Source: Candidatus Rifleibacteriota bacterium (lineage in GTDB: Bacteria; Riflebacteria; Ozemobacteria; Ozemobacterales; Ozemobacteraceae). Taken from it: DNA of 12,012 bases. The stretch is from contig JAKQKW010000203.1 of the NCBI GenBank assembly GCA_029560455.1, positions 1 through 12,012 of the forward strand, in the 5' to 3' direction. Numbering within the stretch: position 1 is the first letter of the stretch; every line of letters starts with the position of its first letter. The position numbers and the translations under genes are program-made. The notes beneath the pieces are model-generated. The model did no database searches. It was not told the DNA's origin and saw only the letters and a list, made by a program, of their open reading frames with translations. This document shows positions 6,302 to 12,012 of the stretch, one piece after another.

Positions 6302-7749
6302 CCAGACTCGCAGATATTGGCCTGATCGGCATGGCCGTCATGGGTGAAAACCTGATGCTGAACATGGAAAGCCGCGGCTTTACCGTCGCCTGTTACAACC
6401 GCACCACCGACAAGGTCGACCGCTTTATGAGCGGCCGCGGCAAAGGGCGCAACTTTATCGGCTGCCACAGCCTAGAAGAAATGGTCGCCTGCCTGAAAAA
6501 ACCACGGCGAATCATGATGATGGTGCGGGCCGGCCAGCCGGTCGATGACCTGATGCAGGCCCTGATGCCGCTGCTCGAACCGGGCGATATTCTTATCGAT
6601 GGCGGCAACAGTCACTACCCCGACAGCATGCGTCGCAGCCGTGAGGCCGAAGAAGCCGGCATGCTGTTCGTCGGCGCCGGCGTTTCGGGCGGTGAAGAAG
6701 GCGCCCTGACCGGCCCTTCGATCATGCCCGGCGGCGACAGTCGTGCCTGGCCAGCCATCAAACCGATTTTTCAGGCAATCGCCGCGAAAGTCGACGGCGA
6801 CGTATCCTGCTGTGAATGGGTTGGCCCCGACGGCTCGGGGCATTTCGTCAAAATGGTTCATAACGGCATCGAATATGGCGACATGCAGCTGATCTGCGAA
6901 GCCTACCACATCATGTCGCAGGCACTCGACATGACACCTGCCGAAATGAGCAGCGTTTTCTCAGACTGGAACAAAGGCGAACTCGATTCTTATCTGATCG
7001 AAATCACCGCCGAAATTCTTGCCAGAAAAGATGAAGAAACCGGCAAACCCATGGTTGACGTCATTCTCGACACCGCCGGCCAGAAGGGCACCGGCAAATG
7101 GACATCACAGGCCGGGCTTGACCTTGGCGTCGCAATTCCGCAGATAGCCGAAGCGGTCTTTGCCCGCAGTCTTTCGGCGATCAAAGAAGAACGCCTGGCG
7201 GCAGCCAGCCACCTGCAGGGGCCACAGTTCCGTTTCAGCGGCGACCGGCAGGCAATGCTGCAGCATCTGCAGACCGCGGTTTACGCTGCCAAGATCTGCT
7301 CGTATGCCCAGGGCTTTCAGCTGCTGCGGGCCGCAGCCAATGAATTCAACTGGCAACTCGACTACGGCCAGATCGCGCTGCTCTGGCGCGGTGGCTGCAT
7401 TGTCAGAGCCCGCTTTCTCGGGCATATCAACGCAGCCTTCAAAGCTGACCCGACTCTGGCCAACCTGTTGCTGGCACCATATTTCAGCGAGGTCGTCACC
7501 CGTGCTCAGATCAGCTGGCGCGAAACCGTCAAACTCGCCATCGACTGCGGTATACCGGTACCCGCTCTCAGCACCGCTCTGAATTACTACGACGCTTACC
7601 GCTGCGGGCGTCTGCCGGCCAATCTGCTGCAGGCCCAGCGCGACTACTTCGGTGCTCACACCTACGAAAGGCTCGATCGGCCACGCGGGCAGTTTTTCCA
7701 CACCAACTGGACCGGCCGCGGCGGCAACACCGCCTCAACCGTCTACTGA
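6298..7749 (+). CDS. gnd: 6-phosphogluconate dehydrogenase, decarboxylating
   Basis: This enzyme oxidises and decarboxylates 6-phosphogluconate to ribulose 5-phosphate with NADP+ in the cytoplasm (oxidative pentose phosphate pathway). The 483 residues match the long form (about 470-480). Visible landmarks are the Rossmann loop GLIGMAVMGENL (8-19), Asn34-Arg35-Thr36 (the NRTT motif that reads the NADP 2'-phosphate), DGGNSHYPDS (101-110), the signature GVSGGEEGALTGPSIMPGG (128-146), catalytic Lys185 and Glu192 within KMVHNGIEYGDMQ, DTAGQKGTGKW (258-268), and the C-terminal substrate tail with HTNW (468-471). All key residues are present, so it should be active. It begins inside the stop of the exported DUF2252 gene, with no zwf or pgl in view. 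A hairpin (7730-7754) spans its stop codon. Confidence 0.97.
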   Translation: MTRLADIGLIGMAVMGENLMLNMESRGFTVACYNRTTDKVDRFMSGRGKGRNFIGCHSLEEMVACLKKPRRIMMMVRAGQPVDDLMQALMPLLEPGDILIDGGNSHYPDSMRRSREAEEAGMLFVGAGVSGGEEGALTGPSIMPGGDSRAWPAIKPIFQAIAAKVDGDVSCCEWVGPDGSGHFVKMVHNGIEYGDMQLICEAYHIMSQALDMTPAEMSSVFSDWNKGELDSYLIEITAEILARKDEETGKPMVDVILDTAGQKGTGKWTSQAGLDLGVAIPQIAEAVFARSLSAIKEERLAAASHLQGPQFRFSGDRQAMLQHLQTAVYAAKICSYAQGFQLLRAAANEFNWQLDYGQIALLWRGGCIVRARFLGHINAAFKADPTLANLLLAPYFSEVVTRAQISWRETVKLAIDCGIPVPALSTALNYYDAYRCGRLPANLLQAQRDYFGAHTYERLDRPRGQFFHTNWTGRGGNTASTVY

Positions 7750-7754
7750 GGCGG
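7730..7754. terminator. Possible hairpin at the gnd / ABC-F convergent junction
   Basis: CCGCCTCA (7730-7737) and TGAGGCGG (7747-7754) form a perfect 8-bp GC-rich stem with a 9-nt loop. The right arm includes the gnd stop codon, and the structure lies about 20 nt beyond the ABC-F stop on the other strand. No T-run follows on the plus strand, so it is not canonical for gnd. It could still stop transcripts from either side or block 3' decay. Low certainty. Confidence 0.3.
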
Positions 7755-7774
7755 CTTGAAAAACGAGTTGGGCT

Positions 7775-9358
7775 CTACAGGGTTTTTAAATACTCCTCAT
7801 AGCTGATGCCGTAATCGATCAGGCCGGCCGGGGTCAGTTCAATGACTCTGGTAGCGATAGTTTCGTTGAACTGCAGATCCTGCGAGGTGAATAAAATGGT
7901 ACCGGTGAACTTCATCAGCCCGTTATTCAGCGCTGTAATCGATTCGAGATCGAGATGATTGGTCGGCCCGTCGAGCAGCAGCACGTTGGCACTGCTCAGC
8001 ATCATTCTGGCGAGCATACAGCGAACCCTTTCCCCGCCTGATAAAACGTTCGTCATTTTCAGACCTTCTTCGCCTGAAAAAAGCATGCGGCCAAGAAAAC
8101 CGCGAACAAAGCTGTCGTTTTTATCTTTGGAATACTGCCGCAGCCATTCGACCAGATTCAGGGTGCTGTCGCTGAAGAAAGCCGAGTTGTCTTTTGGAAA
8201 ATACGACTGGGAAGTGGTAACGCCCCAGTTGAACGACCCCGCATCAGGCTCCATTTCACCGGCCAGTATCTTGAAAAGGGTGGTGGCAGCCAGTTCATTG
8301 CTGCCGACAAAGACGATCCGGTCATTTTTATGGACCGTAAAAGTCACATTGTTGAGAACCCTGTTGCCATCGATGGTTTTTGTCAGGCCCTGAACGCGCA
8401 GAAGCTGATCGCCGGCTTCTCGCTCGGGTTTGAAGGCAATGAAAGGGTAACGGCGCGAAGACGGTTTGATGTCTTCAAGGTTCAGCTTTTCGAGCTGTTT
8501 GCGCCGCGAGGTTGCCTGCGATGATTTTGATTTATTGGCGCTGAATCTGGCAATAAAGGCTTTCAACTCTTCGGCTTTTTCGGCAAGCTTCTTGTTCTGA
8601 TCCTGCTGCAGTTTCAGCGCCAGCTGGCTTGATTCGCTCCAGAAGTCATAGTTGCCGGTGTAAAGGGTGATATTACCGTAATCGATATCAGCCATGTGCG
8701 AGCAGACGTGATTAAGAAAGTGGCGATCGTGCGAAACCACGATGACCGTTTTATCGCAATTGACCAGAAAATTTTCGACCCAGCGGATTGCGGCGGCGTC
8801 GAGGTGGTTGGTTGGCTCGTCGAGAAGCAGAATGTCAGGATCGCCGAACAAAGCCTGTGCCAGCAGCACCTTAACCTTTTCTGAGCCGGTCAGTTCGCGC
8901 ATCAGCAGATTATGAAGCTCGGTTTTAATGCCCAGGCCGGCCAACAGAACGGCAGCGTTCGATTCCGCTTCCCAGCCGTTCATTTCGGCACACAGGCTTT
9001 CGAGCTCGCTCGCACGCACACCGTCAGCTTCAGAAAAATCGGTTTTCTCATAAAGCTTCTCTTTTTCCTGCATCACGGCATAAAGTTCCGGGTAGCCCAT
9101 GAGAACGACCTGCAGAACCTGGGTATCTTCATAGGCAAAGTGATTCTGCTTGAGAGTGGCGATGCGCTCACCGGGGGTTATGTTTACGTTTCCGGAATAA
9201 TTGGTGATTTCGCCTGAGAGTATTTTCAGGAATGTTGATTTGCCTGAGCCGTTGGCCCCAATCAAGCCGTAGCAGTTTCCGGGGAGAAACTTGATGTTTA
9301 CCCCTGCAAAAAGCTTGTTGCCGCCAAAACTGAGGCCCAGGTTTTCGGTGCTGATCAT
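7775..9358 (-). CDS. ykpA: ABC-F family ATPase, YkpA/YbiT-like
   Basis: This soluble 527-residue protein has two ABC ATPase domains and no membrane segments, as in ABC-F translation factors that act in the ribosomal E site. NBD1 has Walker A GANGSGKS (34-41), a weak signature LTGSE (156-160), Walker B LLLDEPTNHLD (177-187) and H-loop SHDRHF (209-214). The linker (about 245-295, rich in Lys/Arg) corresponds to the P-site tRNA interaction motif. NBD2 has an altered Walker A, GSNELAATT (352-360, Ala358 in place of Lys), an intact signature LSGGE (439-443), Walker B LLLDGPTNHLD (461-471, Gly464 in place of the catalytic Glu) and SQDL (492-495, Gln493 in place of the H-loop His). Length matches YkpA/YbiT. 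GGAG precedes the start, which lies 20 nt after the kinase stop, so co-transcription is likely. Whether its role is translation control, stress response or antibiotic protection cannot be read from sequence. Confidence 0.92.
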   Translation of the reverse strand: MISTENLGLSFGGNKLFAGVNIKFLPGNCYGLIGANGSGKSTFLKILSGEITNYSGNVNITPGERIATLKQNHFAYEDTQVLQVVLMGYPELYAVMQEKEKLYEKTDFSEADGVRASELESLCAEMNGWEAESNAAVLLAGLGIKTELHNLLMRELTGSEKVKVLLAQALFGDPDILLLDEPTNHLDAAAIRWVENFLVNCDKTVIVVSHDRHFLNHVCSHMADIDYGNITLYTGNYDFWSESSQLALKLQQDQNKKLAEKAEELKAFIARFSANKSKSSQATSRRKQLEKLNLEDIKPSSRRYPFIAFKPEREAGDQLLRVQGLTKTIDGNRVLNNVTFTVHKNDRIVFVGSNELAATTLFKILAGEMEPDAGSFNWGVTTSQSYFPKDNSAFFSDSTLNLVEWLRQYSKDKNDSFVRGFLGRMLFSGEEGLKMTNVLSGGERVRCMLARMMLSSANVLLLDGPTNHLDLESITALNNGLMKFTGTILFTSQDLQFNETIATRVIELTPAGLIDYGISYEEYLKTL

Positions 9359-9378
9359 TATTTTCTCCGATGCTGTGA

Positions 9379-11700
9379 TTAAAAAGATGTATCCTTGCGC
9401 CCGACTGATTTTCCTACTATCCCCGCCAATTCCACTTTCCGAAAAGGCTTGTTCAGAAACCCGTTCACTCCAAGCTTGTTCAGTTCTGTCATATCTTCTT
9501 CTTTGGCAAAGCCTGAAGCAATAATGATGGGAATGTCTGAACGAATCTCGCGCAGTCTGGAAAATGCCTCCCGGCCTCCCATGACCGGCATAATCATATC
9601 CAGAATTATCAGATCAATCTGCCCAGACATCTCACGGAATATATTGACACCCTCAAGACCGTTATCAGCAACGATAACCCGGTAGCCAAGCGACTTCAAA
9701 ATTGATGAAGCTATAAACCTTATCAACTCTTCGTCATCGATCACCAGCACCGTGCCAGAACCGGTAACAACAGGTTCAGCCTGCTCTTCACTGCGCACCT
9801 TTTCAGCAATAACCGGCAGGTAGACGCGAAACACCGTTCCCGAGCCAACTTCAGAATTGACCGTAATTGCTCCATTATGCTCCTGTATCGTGCCATAAAC
9901 TGCCGACATGCCGAGTCCAGTGCCCTTGCCCTGTTCCTTTGTAGTAAAAAACGGTTCGAAAATGCGCGACAGAACCTCAGGAGGCATGCCGCACCCGGTG
10001 TCACGAATGGCAATTTCAAGATATTCGCCCGGCTTGATTTCAAAGGGAGAGAATTCACAGTATTCTTTATCAAGTTCCAGATTCTTCAGCGTAAAGGTCA
10101 GTCTGCCGCCGTTCGGCATAGCGTGACTGGCATTTATACCCATGTTCATAAACGCGTTCTGGAGCAATGAATCGTCACCGGCAATCGACGTATGAGCCGC
10201 ATGGTTTTCCATCGAAACGAAAATATTTTTATTGATTGTGTGTTCAAGCAGCGAGACAGTATCGCTGACAATTTTGACGCAATCGACAACCGTATTTGTC
10301 CTGCTCTCTCTTCGAGAAAACATGAGCAGCTTTCTGGTTAGGTCTGCAGCTCGTGTACAGGTGGTGATAATAATGCCAAGAAACTCGTCCTGTTCATCTT
10401 TGCTGAAGTTTTGAGACCTGAGCAGCTCGGCAATACCCATAATTCCACCCAGCGCGTTATTGAAATCGTGAGCAACTCCACCACCAAGTTGACCGATCGC
10501 TTCCATTTTCTGTGACTGGTGAAGCCGTTCTTTCAGCTTTTCCTGCTCCTTCTGAACACGGCGGATTTCGGTAATATCTCTGGTCACACCCTGAAAACCA
10601 ATTGGCGCGCCTGACAAATCACGAATGAACTTCGCATGATTTGACACGGTAACCAGCGAGCCGTTGCGGTGATACTCTTCTATTTCCATAACCCGGCTGC
10701 GATTCGGGTCGGCCGATGGGTCTGACTCCAAGGCTATTTCCTGTGCCAATATCTCACTGATAATGTGAAGACTTTCAGGGGTATAGCGTTCCCGCGGTGA
10801 ACGCTTTCTGTATTCTTCGGGCGTGAAACCCAGAAGCCGCTCTACAGATGGACTGACATAGATTGTATTAAGATCGAGATCAACTGTGTAGACCACATCG
10901 GTCATATTGTTGGTAATCTGCAGAAGGCGTTCTTCACGCTGTTTCAACTCAGCCATCTGAGATTGAATCGCGTCGCGCATCGATGCAAAATTGTGCGCCA
11001 GCAAAGCCAGTTCGCCTATGCCGGAAGTCGATATTTTCACCGACAGGTCGCCGGCGGCAATGGAATTCGATGCCTGTGTCAGTAAAGCGATTGGAGCAAT
11101 AATGCGTTTAACGATTACAACGGTTACAAAAATAAAAAAAACGGTAATCAAGAGCATAACCGGAAGCAGTACAAGAAAAAACGCTGTTCTGTCAGAATAC
11201 TTCTCCTGCTCGGAAACTGCATAACATAGTGTCCAGCCCCATGGCCTGAAGAGGGCTGCGTATATCCACGTTCCATTAATCGTACGGCTTAATCGACCGG
11301 TAGATTCGACTCCGGAAAGCTCGTGCCAGATAGATGACAATGACTCAGGAGCATGCCTTCCGTCTGCCACAATTGTCTGACCGGTTTTTGAAAAGAGTAT
11401 AGGGGCACTCTTTGTATTGGCAGAATTTGCCAGGAATAACCCTTCCAGCTCCAGAATAGCCTGCTTTTTAAAATCATCTTCATAAACTTCAGGCATTCCT
11501 GTTTGTATCAAACGGTCGTAACGTCTTTGCAGAAGCGCGAGAACAGCCTCTGCCCGCTGCGCGTAAATTTTTTCCTGGCTTGAGGAAATAATTTCAGTCA
11601 GGTTGAAATAGGCAAATACTGTTGTCACCATTATTAACAGAACCATGGCAAGCGAAACAACAAGTGCCAGCGCTCCGACAATTGACAGTCTGAATTTCAT
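9379..11700 (-). CDS. Membrane hybrid histidine kinase with Cache-like, HAMP, PAS and receiver domains
   Basis: This 773-residue sensor kinase has a first membrane helix (8-32) and a periplasmic segment (33-170) with a single-Cache look (SKTGQTIVADG, FRPWGWTLCYAVSEQ). A second helix (172-197) leads to HAMP (about 198-245, IIAPI and AAGDLSVKI), PAS with its C-terminal motif (255-380, IGFQGVTRDITE), and a dimerisation/phosphoacceptor domain with His411 in GGGVAHDFNNALGG. The ATP-binding domain (about 505-630) has an N-box around Asn519/Asn523, DTGCGM (567-572) and GKGTGLGM (591-598). The C-terminal receiver (650-765) has acidic DDEE, phospho-acceptor Asp701, Ser729 and Lys751. All catalytic residues are present. 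The start codon overlaps the stop of the upstream binding-protein gene (ATGA), pointing to joint function in ligand sensing. There is no DNA-binding output domain or separate regulator in view, so the downstream target is unknown. Confidence 0.93.
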   Translation of the reverse strand: MKFRLSIVGALALVVSLAMVLLIMVTTVFAYFNLTEIISSSQEKIYAQRAEAVLALLQRRYDRLIQTGMPEVYEDDFKKQAILELEGLFLANSANTKSAPILFSKTGQTIVADGRHAPESLSSIWHELSGVESTGRLSRTINGTWIYAALFRPWGWTLCYAVSEQEKYSDRTAFFLVLLPVMLLITVFFIFVTVVIVKRIIAPIALLTQASNSIAAGDLSVKISTSGIGELALLAHNFASMRDAIQSQMAELKQREERLLQITNNMTDVVYTVDLDLNTIYVSPSVERLLGFTPEEYRKRSPRERYTPESLHIISEILAQEIALESDPSADPNRSRVMEIEEYHRNGSLVTVSNHAKFIRDLSGAPIGFQGVTRDITEIRRVQKEQEKLKERLHQSQKMEAIGQLGGGVAHDFNNALGGIMGIAELLRSQNFSKDEQDEFLGIIITTCTRAADLTRKLLMFSRRESRTNTVVDCVKIVSDTVSLLEHTINKNIFVSMENHAAHTSIAGDDSLLQNAFMNMGINASHAMPNGGRLTFTLKNLELDKEYCEFSPFEIKPGEYLEIAIRDTGCGMPPEVLSRIFEPFFTTKEQGKGTGLGMSAVYGTIQEHNGAITVNSEVGSGTVFRVYLPVIAEKVRSEEQAEPVVTGSGTVLVIDDEELIRFIASSILKSLGYRVIVADNGLEGVNIFREMSGQIDLIILDMIMPVMGGREAFSRLREIRSDIPIIIASGFAKEEDMTELNKLGVNGFLNKPFRKVELAGIVGKSVGRKDTSF

Positions 11701-12012
11701 TGAGCTTTACCGTCATCTATAAAAAATGAGGAATCAATCAGTGACGTAGGTATCTTGATAGAAAGCCTTTTCATCAGTTCAGTATGCACATACTTCACAG
11801 ACCGCACATTTTTTGTCATGGCAATTTCTGAAATCGGTTTTCCTGACAACACTGCCCGGGCCTGTTCACCTGCCCACCAACCCTGCTCTTCTGCAAGGCG
11901 CGCGAAACTTACCAGAGCTATTCTGCGAATCATGGTTGTGGTCGTGCCCGAGGGAACTTTTGTTTCGTTGATGACAAATTTTTCCATCTCGGCATTGTTC
12001 CAATCAGGGATA
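11697..12012 (-). CDS. C-terminal part of an ABC-type substrate-binding protein (5' end outside window)
   Basis: The frame is open to the window edge, so the gene starts beyond base 12012. The 105 visible codons read IPDWNNAEMEKFV at their start, followed by TKVPSGTTTTMIRR, ARLAEEQGWWAGEQA, ARAVLSGKPISEIAM and LMKRLSIKIP. This matches the last part of the ABC-transporter substrate-binding family PF04392 (COG2984 type): a residue stretch E(Q/R)G..AGEQA....L.GK....I, then a final 'K.LgI.IP' strand. I see no permease or ATPase gene for it; instead its stop overlaps the hybrid kinase start by 4 nt. Family knowledge includes kinases fused to this same domain, so it probably serves as a periplasmic ligand-binding partner of the kinase rather than as a transport component. 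An internal Met at 11987 is not the true start. Assignment by pattern recall, moderately sure. Confidence 0.65.
   Translation of the reverse strand, partial: IPDWNNAEMEKFVINETKVPSGTTTTMIRRIALVSFARLAEEQGWWAGEQARAVLSGKPISEIAMTKNVRSVKYVHTELMKRLSIKIPTSLIDSSFFIDDGKAQ

Noticed and set aside
7105..7701. 198-codon minus-strand frame inside gnd
   Set aside because: It is antisense to the well-conserved gnd coding frame and matches no family; it is a codon-bias shadow.
7967..7969. Gly464 codon in the ABC-F Walker B as proof of an inactive enzyme
   Set aside because: A single base change (GAG to GGG) could be error or polymorphism; site I remains intact, so the protein is not called a pseudogene.
11697..11987. 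A complete 96-residue protein starting at 11987
   Set aside because: The frame continues without a stop to the window edge and the upstream codons (IPDWNNAE) fit the binding-protein family, so the Met is internal.

Overview
This window looks like chromosomal DNA from a diderm (Gram-negative-type) bacterium. The evidence is a minor-pseudopilin/type IV pilin operon, a predicted exported protein with a classic signal peptide, and a periplasmic binding protein paired with a membrane histidine kinase. GC content looks a little above 50 % by eye, the standard code is used throughout, and genes are tightly packed with 1, 4 and 11-nt overlaps. I cannot name the species. The odd pilin operon and the YkpA/YbiT-like ABC-F protein suggest a deep-branching environmental lineage (Riflebacteria or a similar group), but that is a weak guess.

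Layout. Bases 1-114 hold no clear gene. Bases 115-353 are a repeat-rich, element-like block with imperfect inverted ends, an internal hairpin and a diverged 64-bp tandem duplication. Its right edge contains the only visible ribosome-binding site of the next gene. Bases 359-4239 (+) are a four-gene overlapping operon: a very large PilX/GspK-like protein, a small single-pass membrane protein of unknown function, and two prepilins resembling PilV/GspI and PilW/GspJ. Bases 4240-4379 are a convergent spacer that repeats an 18-nt motif from the first block and begins six 10-bp tandem repeats, which run into the 3' end of a minus-strand cupin (DUF985/cupin_5) gene (4380-4904). A divergent promoter region follows. 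Bases 5069-7749 (+) hold a signal-peptide-bearing DUF2252 protein overlapping by 4 nt with gnd (6-phosphogluconate dehydrogenase). Bases 7775-12012 (-) hold, in transcription order, the C-terminal end of an ABC-type substrate-binding protein (cut by the window edge), a hybrid histidine kinase overlapping it by 4 nt, and an ABC-F ATPase 20 nt further on.

How the genes may work together. The four-gene operon probably supplies minor (tip or priming) subunits to a type IV pilus or type II secretion machine whose motor parts lie elsewhere. The binding protein and kinase look like a ligand-sensing pair, and the ABC-F protein may be co-expressed. The DUF2252-gnd coupling has no obvious biochemical logic. 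The most interesting points are the composite repeat block, the one-sided degeneration of the ABC-F ATP sites, the exported kinase-like DUF2252 protein, and the unidentified small protein inside the pilin operon.
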